In this document: positions 34,301-49,300 of the stretch, one piece after another
Layout: each line of letters begins with the position of its first letter
Position numbering within the stretch: the first letter of the stretch is position 1
Source: Gymnogyps californianus
Lineage: Eukaryota; Chordata; Aves; Accipitriformes; Cathartidae
Assembly: GCF_018139145.2 (NCBI RefSeq)
Contig: NC_059471.1
Span: forward strand, 83,722,520-83,786,519
Length of the DNA: 64,000 nucleotides
Direction: 5' to 3'
The notes under the pieces: generated by a model
What the model was told of the DNA's origin: nothing
Database searches by the model: none
The model's input: only the letters and a program-made list of their open reading frames with translations
Translations under genes and position numbers: made by a program

Positions 34301-37300
34301 GAGAACCACAAAGGTCTATTTTTTGTCAACTAATTCTGTTTTAACTCCAGAAATTTCTAATAATCCAGTAACTGCAGTCAAGTGTTCCATGAGTGATTTA
34401 AAATGAGAAACATTCAGATTATTTCACAGCCTAGTTTGAAAACAAGTTTCCAGATGTCTATAGAATTATGGGAAATGCACACGTTTGAAGAGGAATTCCT
34501 CCTCTGAATTGACGTATTTTCAATAACTGGATTATTGGAAGGACTCCAGCGATTTCATATCACTCTGCTTTACATGTGTGAGATAAAACACCTTTCTTTT
34601 GTGTTCACAATCTCATTCTAAATTTTATTTATTTTGTAGCAAGAATTGGATAAATCAGGTAAGGTTAAAACAGTAATCAGTACTCCTGTTGTTCTATCAG
34701 TCTCGTTAAGCTTACCTGATTGAAATACCGGCATCCTGCAAGTGCCTGTGGAGGCAGAATTTGACTAATTGTTCCTGGTTTAGTGTGTGTTGTAGCATAT
34801 ATGTAAATTCAGATTGCATGTGTCATCTTGTTGAGAATTTAGTTGCTGAAGAGAGGAAAAATATTTTAATTTTTTTCAACTGTCCCTATCTCTGAATCCA
34901 GCTTGCTTTTCATTGATGTTGAAAGCTTGGATAAAATGTTTTCTTCATTCCTCTTTCACTTTCATTTTCTTAAAGTATTCACAAAGTTAAATTTCTGGTT
35001 TTTTAATATTATCTAAGTTCAGAGTTTGGGAAAATTTGTTAGTGGCCCAGAAATGTGTGTTCTGAGGCATGTTCCCCATAATGATATGTGAATGTTTTAA
35101 AATTATTGTTCGATAGACGATGCACTATTCTGTCATTCTGACAGTTCTGCTCTCAAATAGATACTGAGAGCAAAGAGCTTCAGAAAGCAGTGTGAAACAT
35201 TATCCCTCTTAGTTTTCACCTGGTGGTGTGTGGTTTTTCTCTTTAATTACACAGTACCCAAATCCCTTATACAAATAGGATATACATGGGACTGATCTCA
35301 GAAAAATACTTGGCTGATTGATTAACTGCAGTCACTCTTAGCTGGAAGCTAGTGCGTGTTAGAGATTATTAAACCAAGTTGAAGTAAGGTGTCTCAGGCA
35401 CTGGAGATACGTAATGCTGATGTTCAAGTAAACCTTCGCTCTTGCAAAGCCCTGGTTTGCTGTGGCTATGATTAGCTATATATCGCTTGAATAGCCAATA
35501 TACCATATTGAATAATCCGTAGCATAGAATAGCTAGTATACCATGCCTAAGAGAAGCCAGTGCTTCTCTTTAGCTGACTGTGGGTGTGCCAGCTTAGTTA
35601 CTGTACGTGACAGTGTCTCTGAAGGGGATTTGGGTTGGGATGCTTGTTAGACAAAGAGAGGCTGTGGAATCTTTCTACCCTTTTGATTTTTCAAAACTTG
35701 ACTGAAAAAGGTACTTAGCAACCTGTTTGAACTTGGAAGTTAGCCTTGCTGTTAGCAGGAGTGAGATGACCTGCAGAAATCCCCTCCAATGTTAATTTTT
35801 TGTGATTCTAACTTGAAACTAGCTACTGTTAGCGTTTCTCAGGCAAAACTGTCCAAATCATAAATCATTGGGGGAATAATGAAATTTCAAATGAGCAATT
35901 GAGATTTTTAAAAAAAATTAATACCCAAAATCTTTGCAACTTGTTCCATCTGTGGTTGACCTAGAGCCATGGAGAAGTTAAACGGCATTTCAGTCTTGTG
36001 CTGAGTGTTCACTTTACTGGGCTTAGTCAGAATATAGGGAATGAGCTGTCTGGTGCAAGTATGGAAACGATGAGAAAAGGAACTGAAAGAGTGAGAGAGT
36101 TTTTAGTGGATTGGAGGCTTTTGGGCAGAGAGGAGCAACTAGGGGACTAAGATTAAGGAAGGTGGGATTTGACTGTAGGCTTGGCTAAGGAACAAGGTAA
36201 GGTAGTGGGATGGGATCAAGGGAAGGAGAAATTTGAGACCTAATGAAGAAGGAATTGAGTAGACTGAGAAGCAGTTGGATGTGAAGAGATGCATTGGGGG
36301 AGTGCAGCTATAATAACTCTCGGTGGATGGGTGCACTTAAAGTGGGTATATTCTTACAGTTATATTGACTAACTTGTGACAGGAAACAATGTAAATTGAA
36401 AGACAAGTACAATAGGTCATATCTTTGCATGTAGGCCAGTAAAACTAAAAATATTAGCAGAATTTAATGGTGTCTTTTTCTTAACATCTTCCTCAGAGTT
36501 AAGATGTCTGAACGAAATACACATCCCTCAGCCATCCAGTCACAGTTCTAAATAATTATTTTAATTATGATGGCCCTGAAAGTAGTTATTTTGAGTTTAT
36601 TGCTGCTGACAGAGGAATAGTTAATTTTCACATACTGGAAAGACATGTATTTTATTAACAACCAGTCTTAACTTTTTTCATGCTAATCACAAATAAGTTT
36701 AAGTGAATAGTTTAACAGCTTATGTTTTTTAGTAGTTAGCAGAGATGTGTATCAGTGTCTGTTGCTTTCAGAAGCCTGTTTCTATCATGGGCTCTTAATT
36801 GATTTACATTCCAATTATGCAGATTTCTCAGACAAAGAGGAGCATTGATCTAAAAAGTGAGCCTTTGTTTAAGCATATCTACAATAAAAATAGGTCCATT
36901 TAGGCATTTGTATTTTACAAATTTTCCTGTTTGAAAAAGAATAAAAAAGTAAGGAGCCCAGCAACTCCTGTTTTGTCTGAAGTACTTCCTAAAGCATGTT
37001 AACCTGTTATCCTGTTGCTAACCTAATAGAAGAAGAGTTTGAGGCTTGGGGGTTTTGTACTGCTCTAGAGTTGCATGTAGTTTGTGTTCAGTAAGGTAAC
37101 AATTTATAACAAGTCTAGAATGTGTAATCTTTTTAAAGAAAACAATTTTGTTTAATGCAATGATGTATAGTGCGTGGTCAAAAATAGCCGTTTTAACATC
37201 TGTTCTCTGACATGTCATGGTCTGACATGCTGATGCCTGTAAGTTTGAGAACTCAAACTTGAATTAGTGATGCTTAATATATACATTCATCAGTACAGAT

Positions 37301-40300
37301 TCTTAGACTATATACTAATTTGTTACAGAAACCTGTTTTTAGAAAAATTACACCTGCCCTACACACAGTTTTCTAATGTTTTTTATTTGAATAAGAATCA
37401 CAGAAAATATTTTTCTAGTGAGAGTAATCTTGTAGTGTTCCTAAATATCATCACAGTAGATAGATGTTTTTAATCAATTTCTCATGCTATGCTTTGTCTG
37501 CTTGAGACTGTTAAAGAAATCCTATGTACCTAGTAGATGCTTATATGGAAACTTGATAAATCTCCTTTTCATGTTTTTATAGCAAATGCTATATTCTTAC
37601 AATAATTTGATTTATTTGCTAGATAAATCAGATAAATATGATTCTAGAGATGTGGAAAGACTTCAGCAAGATGATAAATGGGTTGAAAATTACCTGGTTT
37701 GGCGTCACGATGTTGTGGATGATACATTAAAGATGATTGATGAAAGCTTTCAGTGGAGGAAGGAATATACAGTTAATGGTAAGCTATATTATATAATGAT
37801 TTTGATGGGGTATGTTGCTTTCCTATTGAACTACAACTGACTTCTATATGTAGTTTCATTAAGCAGTTTTTAAAGGTTTTGTAGGTACCACAGAGAGCTA
37901 AGCAAGAACTTTTCTACTCAGTTAAAAAAAAAAACCAAACAATTAGAATGATTGCTTTTTATGTTGACCAGTGCGGTCTCACTGTTTTGTTGTGGTTCAA
38001 TATGTCTCTTGAAAGGTTGTTTAAGAAGAAGGAAGGCGGCTATCTCTTGTTTTGTCTTTGTGCATTCGCTAGAATGGAGTCCTTAAAAAAAAAAAAAGGG
38101 GGGGGGGCGGCAAACAACAACAAAAAACCCCACAAAAAACAGGGCTCTGTTGTTCATCATAGTAGCACTGGTCTGACGCCTTAGGTAGAATAGATCTGGT
38201 TTTTGTGCTGTGAGAAAGTTTTGAAGGTGAGCTCTATCTACAGGACTTCAGAATCTGAATTAAAGGATAGAGCAAGAGAGGCTGCAGATATGAGCAAAAA
38301 TAAACATTTGCAGCATTTTTTTCTTACATCAGTTTTTTATTCTTATTTCTTCCTAAATAGATCCTACTCTACAGCATGAGAGAAAGAAGATAGTGGAGAT
38401 TTCAAATGAGCTCAATATTTGCATTAGTTCAGTAAAGGCCTTAGAAAGTGATTTATAAAGACATTTTTGTATTTTGTTGCTAGACTTCTGCATTTTTAGT
38501 GACTTCTGTTAAGTTACAATGTGATTATTAATATGATTACTGAAATAATCTTTCATTTGGCTTTGCAGACTTGACAGAATCTGTCCTTCCAAAATGGTTA
38601 TTTGAAAATGGTTCTCTCTTTCTGCATGGATATGATAAAGAGGGCTATAAATTATGTAAGTTACAGAGAATATAATATTTTTCAGTCATTGATCACTCTT
38701 TGTTTCCAGCATTTTGAAAAATAAACATTTTAAAAATAGAAGTGGGTACATATTGGCAACTGTTTGTACTAAAAATGATGAGAAGTTGGTAACTTCTTTC
38801 TTACCAAAGAGAGTATCTCTTCGGATCACAGAAGTGGAATGAGGAAACTTTATCAGCAGTTTTCAAAAATCATAAACCTTTATCCTAATTGTAATGCAGT
38901 TTTTAACTTTCCTGTTGAAGTGCATTGTTTCTGTATCTACTGTGGTGAATATATGGCTAGTATAAATGTTCATTATTACAGTGCACTGTCATTGCCTTTC
39001 TAGCAGCCCACATTCTTGTATACTTGCAGTGGTTCACAGGAGGTCTGCAATGGTTTTCTTGTTTTGTTCTTTTCATTTTTTTCTGATGTCATTGGAATGT
39101 TCAGTAACAGCATGGACAGCTGAGAATTGTTGGAGAATGAACTTGCAGGTTGTGTGATTGACTTCTAGCAATTAAAGAATAAGATTTGTAGGGAAACAGT
39201 AAATATTGCCTGAAATACTCCTGAGGTTTTTTTTATAGTGTATAATAGATGGTCAATATTATTTTCTATAAATTAGTCTGTTGTAACATCTCACATATTT
39301 ACTTTTAATTAAGCTTAAATCTTATGAGGCAAAAGAGGCTTTTTAAACAAATCACTCATGAGGCTTTCCAAGCAGTGATCTTGAACCTTGAAAAAAAATA
39401 AAAAATTGAAATCTGAAATTCTGCTTTTCCTTGGTTTACAAGGGCTAGTTTGTACTTCCAGAAATAAACTAACAGTCCAATCTTTTACAGAAATGACTGT
39501 TTTAAACACCGATATACTAGTTAAAAAAAAAAAGACTAGAAAAATACAGCAACTGTCCCTTTTCTTATCATTGTAAGATATCAGTGCTGTATGAACAATT
39601 GCTGCTTTGTTATGCTTCATGATTAAGTAGTGGTGATACCTTTTATAGCATTCGGAAAGCTGAGCATGATTGTCCTGAGTTGTCCAATTTGGTGTGATTT
39701 GGGGCAGGGTGGGGGAAGAAGTAGAAAAAAACGTTACTTTCTTGCGTCAGTGCTTGGACTGAGAAAATCATGCAATTGTTTCATGACAAGAATGTGTAAG
39801 CCGAGTAAATAATGATTTCTGATTTTATTGTCACTGAAACGTAACTAATGTCTCAATTTTCCATACCTGAAATGTTTCTTGAATGTTATTTGGGTCAGAA
39901 TATCTGACTTGGTATGTAAATTCAGATTCTGTCATAGTTAAGGGTTCCTGGTTAGTCAACATTTGAGAAATGTGTTTCTTGGGCCATGTGCTCCATTGTC
40001 ATTCTGCTATGTAAAATAGACATTTTAAAGTATAAAGAAGTTCTTCAAGAATTATTGGTTACTTTCACAAGAGTCCTGTGTTTGAATAGGGGTATCTTCT
40101 TGAAACTCTGAACTTACAGCATCTACTTAGTATGCTATGTTTTAAAAAAAAAGTTTGGTTCTTTACAGGAGCCATAAAATATTTTTTATTTTCAATTGGA
40201 AGTAAAAGCCATGGAGAAGAAATCTCTTTTTTTAGTAAGACTTTCCAAGTTTCAGGGAGAAAAATATTAGAGTATATCTACAATTACGTTCAGGTCTTGT

Positions 40301-43300
40301 CTAATTTTGGTATTGTAGAGGTAACAAAAATAAAGGCTGCTCTTCACGTTGCTGCCCTGAATATTTCTTTTATCACTTCATTGTATAATCAGTACTTTGG
40401 TTTCAGACATTTTTATAAAGTCTGTTACTATGAAATACGCTACTTTTCATGGAAAAACTTGTCTCTGCATAACTCACTTCTTATCCCAGAAGGGTGTGTA
40501 TTGAGCTTTCATTTATATGATGTTGCTCATCTTCTGGATTTTTTCATTTTATTTTAGAAAGGTCTGTTGCTTTTTATATAATTCATAATGTGTGTATAAA
40601 TAGTTTTTCAAAACACATCAACTACAATGCTGTAGAAAACCTAAGCAGAAAAAGAAACATAAAGTTCACAACCACGACAATACTTAGAATATGTGCAGAA
40701 CATATCATATGAGGACTGTGTGATTTAATTTGAAATTATGACATGATAATCTAGATAAGAAGTAGTCTTTAAATACATGAAAAGTATTTTTCCACTCTGC
40801 TGTTTTTTCTGTGCTGTAATTCTTTGTATTTTAAATTTTTAAAAAGTTCCGGTATAAAAACGTGAGCAAGGAAAAGGGGGTGTGTAGAAAGGTATGTAGT
40901 TGTTTTTTCTGGCTGTTCAGTGGCCACAAAATCAGTAGATATGTAGAATACAAACTCAGAGGTGTTAATAAATTTCAGTGCATCCTGTATAGTTGTGTAA
41001 TGTTTTCTGTTAATTTGGATCTGTTGTTTCAATTTTTGTATGTGTTTTTCTTTCTTCTCACAAGTTTGGTTCAGAGTGAAACATCATACAAGAGATCCTA
41101 AACAGCAACTTGAGAAAAAGAAACTGGTAGCTTTTTGGTTAGAACATTATGCCAAGAGAGATCATGGAAAACCCTTAACAGTGGTATTTGATATGGCCGA
41201 AACTGGAATCAGTCACATAGTAAGTATTTTTATTGTGTTTTTCTGATTGCTTTCTGAATTCTTTAGCCTATGTCCCCAGAAAAAGGGGAGTCCCTGTGCA
41301 GTCGTCGACACTTAAATAACTTAACAATTGCTCACATCAGTTGATACGTAGAGCTGCTTCCTGTCACATGAGCAGTTTCCAAAATCTTTTGTTGCACAAT
41401 AAACTTTAAGTCTCGTGCAGCACACTGAACACTTGCTTTTAGTTTGGTGACTGAGCCAAAGTGACTATATATAGTAGTTGCTCACCGGCTTGGTTTGTCA
41501 GTCATCGTGGATGACAGTACTAGAACTTAGTTTTTAAGCACCTAAAAGGCAATAGGCTAAGCCATCTCTTATTCTGAGTACAGTTGCTGCCATTTCTACA
41601 ACAGCTCCATTTTCATTGTCATCATCTTTTTCGGATGAATCAGTCAGTCAAGAGCAAAGGATGTAAAAATGGGGTAATGGTGAAGCATTAAAACCCTTAG
41701 ATGCAGTGGCTGAGATCTTTGAGAATGGCTGACAAGTCAGCATCTTCAGTTGACAATTCTGATCCTGGTCCTGCCTCTCCATCCTCCATGCTATGTATGC
41801 TGTCCCTGTATATTTAAATTGTGTTCATTTCTTAAGTCCCTGCATGCATCTCCACCCATTAAATTTCATTGTAAGGAGAAGTTAGCTGCACGCAACAGAG
41901 CAGTTCATCAAGTAGGCATTGCTTTCAGTATTCATCTTAACCAAATATAGCCCAAGTCTGTCTTTTCTCTTACTAACAAAACATGTTATTACGATGATGA
42001 GACTAATGTGGTGAAGAAATCTGCATGCTTATGGCTGTGTACAGATACAGAAAAAATGAGGGTGTCTGAATTTGAACAGATGTGATAGACTTCTGAATTG
42101 TAGGCCTGTCTATCAGACTCAAGTTTATACTTCTTCAGGAATAATATCTTCACCCCCTTTTCAGTTCCTTGTCCAACCTGTCAGCTTTACTCAGGACTGC
42201 TTCCTCCAAGCTTGACCTTACATGAACAAGAGATTCCAGCTTTTCATTCAGAAGAGGAGACATTTCTTCTAAGCAAAAGTTTTTATGCATTTCTAGATGT
42301 TCTTTAGGACTACAAAATGAAGGAGGAGCAGTAGTGTAGCTCAGTCACTTCTGTAAAAGTGATGATTATTCAAAAGGTTGCAATTAGGTAAGAAAATTCT
42401 AATGATTTTAAGAGTAGGATTTCACCTTTGCCTTGGAGGTAATTGGAGAACTGAATCATTAAAGAAGCCAAGAGGAATTAACTAGTTTTGGAAACTATTC
42501 CAGAAAACTGTGTCCCGTTTGTACAATAATTCATAAAATTCAAAGTTTCATCAGTTTTAAAAAGATTGCAGAATTAAGTACTTGAAATTCCATGTTCTAG
42601 GTATTTGGAAATAAGTATTAAAAAAAAAAAAAATTCCATACTACTTAGTCATGTGTAAAGTCAGTATTCTACTTTGGGAATTACTTAGAGATTTATTGTA
42701 GTTATACATAGGATTCGGTAATTCCCTGCCTGAAGTAAACTTCAGAGAATGTTGTAAGTTTAGATGCTCACTGGAATTTAGCAAACTGTTCATATATGTT
42801 ACATGAAACTTAAATGTATTTGAGAACTGTTCCTGAATTGATGGTCTTAACTGTTCTTAAGTCCTGTGCCTATATGGAAAAGTGGAAGATTTAAAGAATG
42901 TGATTTGTGGGATTTTGAATTTTCAAAAGCTTTATTTATTGTCTCTTTGACCATAGTATCTCATAAACTGATCATGAAAACATTGCTGTGAAATGTTAAA
43001 ATTTCCCCCAAACTCCTCCCCGTGGAATGGTCTTACTTTAAAAAACCAGTAGTTGAGTATCTCTTCATTTTCACTAAAGATTTCACAAAGCACATAAGTA
43101 TCTGGTTTTACATGACCTCTGGAATTTTATAGTGTTCGAGGACATTCCATATTTGCTTTTGCTTCAGTGATTCTTGCACACTATCTGAACCTGTTGTAAC
43201 TTGGCATCCATACACCTGCATTTCTTTGAAGGATGCTAAACTACACTGAGTTTGTAGTGTAGTAGCATCAACATTGTAGCATGTAGAGCGGGGTTTCTTC

Positions 43301-46300
43301 TAGTCTGACTGAGCTAGAGATTCAGCTCAGTGTGGTATTTTTCCATTGCGATGCAGAAATGCTATTTATTTCAGGATGCAAACAATTGCTTTAGGACATA
43401 TTCCTTGTGAATAGTTTTTCTGATATGATGGATTTCAACCTACAAAACATACAAAGAAATACATTTGGTTCACTTGTTTAAGCATTTACTTTAGTAAATT
43501 TGAGATAGGGATCTTTTGCTGATGTCCATTGGTATACATATGTTGTATGTGTCAGCACTTCTATGAGGACCAGAATGCCAAACTGCTCCTTGTGGAGTTA
43601 TTTGTAAATATATTGCAGTTGAAGACAGAATTGTCAACCACGTGCTGTGGGTATTCTATTTTTTGTGCTTCTTTTTCACTTCCCTTGCTTTGAGATGGAA
43701 TTTTTGATCCCAATACTTTTTTCTCCCTTCTCAACACTCATCAGTATGCTGACTGGTTGCATGCTGTCATCTGGACTTTTTGTGTATTTTCTAGAAGTTT
43801 TTTTAATATGTGTTTTGCTCCTAAGATTGTTCTTTAGTTGGATTTAGGTATGTCTTGTTCAAAAGCTGCTCTTGTTATAGAGCAGAAGTTCCAGTTAATA
43901 TCTGGATCACTAGATTTACTTAGTTCTGAGTGCACTAGGTGCAATCTTTGTTTTATGTTGTCACCTTTACAGTGAGTCTTTAAATTCACCAGATCTGGGG
44001 GGTTTTTTTGTGATCCACTTTAGGTATGAGTCTGGACATCAGCTTGTGTACAGCTTTATCTACAGTTGCTGTTAATACAGTCTGAATGATATACTACTAC
44101 TACCAGTAGAACTTGATCTGGTTAATGGCATAGAATGAAGCTGCAGCTTACCTATTGGTTGAGGTCCTCTTCTGAAATTTGAAAATGAAAATGCATTTTT
44201 TTTTTTAAACTTATGTAGATTTAGGAGTGAATGTGTGTTGTAGTATCTCTTCCTTTAGGCCGGGTTTTCTACCTATTAGTATCTTTATAAGGAAAGCATA
44301 AGCACATACCCATAGTTTACTACAGACATCTTTACGATTTACTTTGTAGAAGCTTGTTTAGAAGATTAGAACAATATCACCTCCTGCATTTTTACTGATC
44401 CTAAACATGGACAACCTAAAATCAGGATTTTTTTTTTCTTTTTTTGAAGGGGTGGGGGGAGGTGACATTTGAGTAACTTTAATGTAGACAGATGAAAATC
44501 TACAGAGTTCTGTCATTCTCTTCAGCTCAGTTCAGTAAAGTACATTTCTGCTCCTGAAAGTGGGTGCTAAAATCTAAGCTGTTTTAGATTGCAAGATGGG
44601 AGATCTTGCCTATCACTACATATTTATAGATTTAATCTAATAACTCTCATAGATTGTCCATAGGTAAAAAAAAAAATTGAAATTTTTCTTACCAAATGCC
44701 GTGCTGTCCTGTTATTCTTACAGGAATGGCTAAAACTTGTATCTTGTTTGTTCTTTTTTTGTTGGTGTGGCAGGAATGCATTTAAATATAAACAAAAAGA
44801 AAAAAGCTTTCTTCCTACCTTTTCCAGGCAAGATGGTTAATGTTGCATTAGGACCTTGCAGCTGTGCAGTACAGGGCCACAAGCTTTTGGGAAGATACTT
44901 TGACAAATAAATATGGTGTAATTTAGTTTTGCAAGGCAGGATTGGTGGTCTTACCTGTGCCTTGAGAGCTGTCTATCCATACTCCTAAAGATAATACTGG
45001 AACCATGGTTTTATATAGCAAGAATAAAGGATTGTAATAAATTCTTTGATGTGAGAAAGCAACTTGATTTCGGTTTTATGGAGCATGTCCTGAAGCAACT
45101 TCTTTCCCGTGTCTTTGAGACTTCCAGAGACACAATCTCAGCAAGTGCTGTCCATAAGTGTCCCGTTGTAAAGTCTTGCTTTGTAGTTAGTATGTTTATC
45201 ACAGAACAGGAGTATTTTTTAATGGCTGTTTGTAGCCATGTAAAGTAATTGATAAATTTTATCCTAAAAGAACTTGGATTTCTGTGTTCCTTTCCAGACC
45301 ATGCTTCATTTGTTTGTTCCATTGCTATGGACATCTACTATGTCAGCTTTTATCACTGGTATGCAGCCAGGTAATTCTGATAGCTCATGCCTTGTTGCAC
45401 CAGTTCAGGTAACTAGAATAGATGCAGTTATTGAATGGTCTGCTGAAATCTGTACTTCTAATTCCAGACTTCCATCAAAATAATGGATCCATCCTGCTAA
45501 TATCTGATAGTGCTGCTTTTGGATAGGCAGTGCAATAAAGAGCAGCATCCTTGTTAATGAACAGGAGATTCTAATCATTGCTTGGAAATCTATCACTGTG
45601 TTTATGCTATTAAATGAAAGATACTGCATTTGGTACAAGCAACAGCCAGTTGTGATAAATGCTTCTATTAAAGGCTACCTTCTTCCTCTAAAGATATCAA
45701 GCTTGCAGTTAGTTTCTAGTTACTGAAGCTACTAATAAAGCTTTCAGGTTGTGAGTAATCCTCTTATACAGGGTGTTGGGGTTTTTTCCTCTCTGTCTGC
45801 AAATGTTGTAATAGCATGTCTACATCGCTCTAGGAGCCTGTTCCCCATAGCACATTTACTGTAACGACAGGCTTTGGATCCTCCATCAGCAATATATTTT
45901 GTACTATTTCTCAAAGTAGTAGCAGTAGTGGTCGCTCCTGTTAGAAGGACTGGGGAAAGTATGAGTACTCGTGGCAGGCTTCCCACCTAACCAAAGTACC
46001 TTATTGTGGTAAGGTATCTCTTACTTTATTATCTATACCGGTTTCATAAAATGCCTTTTTTGCCCTTTACTGTGTAGTCAGTTCTGTTATACCTGGATTT
46101 TGCAAAGGAGACTTGGCGGTACTATTTCTGTGCAGCTGCTCATTGGATGGAAGCACCCTGAAAATGGGCGGTATACGAGCAGCTCTTTTGGGTGCTGCCT
46201 CTGCCCACAATTTCTCTGTGTACCACAAACTAATACTAAAACAAAAAATTCTCTTAGAAGGAAAACTTACTTTTTTTCCTCTGGAAGATCCTGAGTGCAG

Positions 46301-49300
46301 TTGTATATCGAACAATATGCAAGATAAGTTATTGAAGGGAAATTTCAGTATGTTTAGTGCTCTCCCTTGTAAGGCTTTAAGGTAATGTGTCAAGCTTCTC
46401 TAGTGCTAAAGGTTTATTTTTCCTGTATCTTTCCTGTACAGCTTAAATCCTGTTAATACTCTGCAGTAGTTTAGATACCTAACTTACTGCATTGATAATA
46501 GGCCTGTTGACTTCTGTCTTAGATCATAAAGCTAAGTTTAACCACAATCCTGCAGCAATTTAATGAAGTAAAAAACATTGCATTAAGTTTGGATGATGTT
46601 TGTAGTATGTGTAAAATTTGAATGTAGATGATTACAATATAAGTATCTTGTGCCATTCAATAAATGCTTTAACTTAACTAAGCCTGTATTTTTAATGTTT
46701 TGATTTACATTGCGTTTACTCTGTGCTTTTATTTTAGGACTTGGATTTTGTTCGGTTTATTGTCAACTGTTTTACAGATTATTACCCAAACTTCCTCAGT
46801 AAGTATTGAATATTAAATCTTAAGCACCGTAGACTTGTGTAATAAGAGCATTTCATAATATTACAGATGATGGGGGAGACTAAGTCTTTTTGTGTGTGCT
46901 TTATGTGGTAACTGCGTGGAACACATAGACGTTACAGATTCAGAATATTTTTGTGCTCATAAGTCAGCACAACTTTGTATTGTAAATAAACTTTACATTT
47001 GTCAAAAATCAGCTGGCTTTTCATGAAATAATAATTTAAGACATGTTTTTACAGATTGAAAATTGATATAAGCATCCAGTAGTACTGAATTGGCCTGTTT
47101 TTTCCTTTGCTTCTTGTTACTTGGGTAGAAGCTTTGCAAACTTGCATGACAGTTTGTATCCTTTAGAAGTCTTCAGGGGACAAAGAATGAATGGCTATAG
47201 AAAATCTTAGGGAGCAATGGTTTACTCTGAACAGGAATAAGACATGTTTGTGTGCACACTTGGAAAAACCTGCATACTTGCCTGCTAATTTTTTTTATGG
47301 ATAGGCAAACGCCGAATAGTTTTTGCTAGCTCATCTTAAATGAGTTACAAATTTTAGGTGAAAATGTGTCTGAATATTGAAATTCTGTACAGCAACTGCT
47401 TAAACTCTGAATATTAGATTTCAGCTTGCTGATCAAAGTTCAAAACTTTGATCAAATATCACACTTAAAGGCAAGTGCAACATTATGTTTTTGTATTTTT
47501 GACATTCAAGAGAAGAATTTTGGGACGCTTCTGAGTCAAAGTACTAATTTTTCAGACTTCTCTGCTAAAACAAAGAAAACTTGGAAAAAAATGTAGATTT
47601 ACAAAGACTCTTGCTATTTGCTTCTTTGGGAGGAACAGGTGCTGAATATACCTGTTAAACTTTCTTTTCCATTCAATAGTTGCTTTTCTAGGTCAGATTG
47701 AGATCTTACCTTTCTCTGCCTTATTTGGGGAGATTACTGATTGGTAACAGTATGTCAGAAAAGTATCTCAGAGAAGTGCATAAACAGTGTATAACTTAGA
47801 ATTTTATTAACTGTTTTCCAAGCAAACAGCTAATGTTTTTATATAGTAATAGAAATAGGTTTATACGTGTTAAAAACAATTGTACAAAATTGCTTCTACA
47901 GGGAAGTGAACATGGACGTTTCTAAAAATAAGTATTCACTTTTTACATGACCATTACTGCTGTGCTTTGTCTTAAACAGAGAAATACGTAAAACTTGGTA
48001 TTCAGATTATTTCCTTTTCTTTGTCTTTTCAGCAAAGATAGTGATCTTTGAAATGCCATGGATAATGAACGGTGAGTTGTTGTTTGGTTTTGTTTGGTTT
48101 TTTTAATTGTGATAACTTTTTAAAATTAGTGGCATAAATAGGAAGCATTTTTCTGCTCTGTGTAGATACAGCTGAATGGTGGAATTTGTTAATGCATCTT
48201 TAAATCTGTCAATTCATAGGTTGCATACTTTTTGTTTTTCCTTCTAAGCATTGTGGTTTGGATCATACTTTAAATGGAGTCCGTATTCATCCTGTTATCT
48301 TTAAAGCTTGGGAGACCTTGATAAATAGTCTATTCCTTGAATGTTTCCAACTGTAATCCTTTCAAAGCTAGATCTGTTCATGATTTAGGAATCCTATCAT
48401 CAACAGATGGTGGACACTTACAACCAGCTGAAAACTAGAATACACAATTTAAGATAGATGCCTGACACTGATATTGTTACATATGTTTTGATGTGTGTAC
48501 TTCAATAATTATCTTTAATTATAGTGTACAGGATAAACATGTTATTCCTGTATTTTTACCATATCAATACATATTTTTATGCTGGCTTTGTATTTTTCTG
48601 TGTATTCATGTTTTACTGTCACTGAAATAACTAGGGTATTTGAAAATACTCTGTAGATCTAAACAAGTGTCCTTTAAAGCAGCAAAACATTTCAACTAGG
48701 AAGAGTGTATACATATCTTTCTCAACCTCCCTCACTCAGATTTGGAAATACAATTGGTTTGACCCCCTCAGTACTTCCTGGGCTAAATTCCAAGACAACA
48801 AAGTTGTCATTTATTAAATCAAAGATACTCTTTCCATGAAAGTCTGTGGTCTATCTGCATTCATCTGTGGAAAAGTATATGTCCATAAAATATTTTCTCT
48901 GTAAATAATACTCTTTCCTTGCACTGTTTATCCCCATTATAATAGATACTTTCAGAGCAGGTCCTGCTATATCTTATGGGATGTAGCTCACTTGTGTTCT
49001 ATAACGTCTACCAATACACTGCAAAAACAAATCCTTCCTGACAACTTATGTATACCTTTTGTTTTTTTTTAAAGCTGCTTTTAAAATTGTGAAGGGTTGG
49101 CTTGGCCCAGATGCAATAAGCATGTTAAAGTTCACAAACAAGAGTGATGTACAGGAATACATCAGTGGAGAGTATCTGCCACCTCACATGGGTGGAACTG
49201 TAAGTATATTAACATTTCATGGTCCTTTTGTGATAGATTGAGACATGCCTGTATAAATTATATATGTGGGGTTGAGAGTTGGCACTTCATGGATGTGAAA

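Noticed and set aside
40132..40557. Plus-strand open frame of 141 codons in MOSPD2 intron 4
   Set aside because: Residue use typical of AT-rich DNA, no family match and no needed role in the spliced frame.
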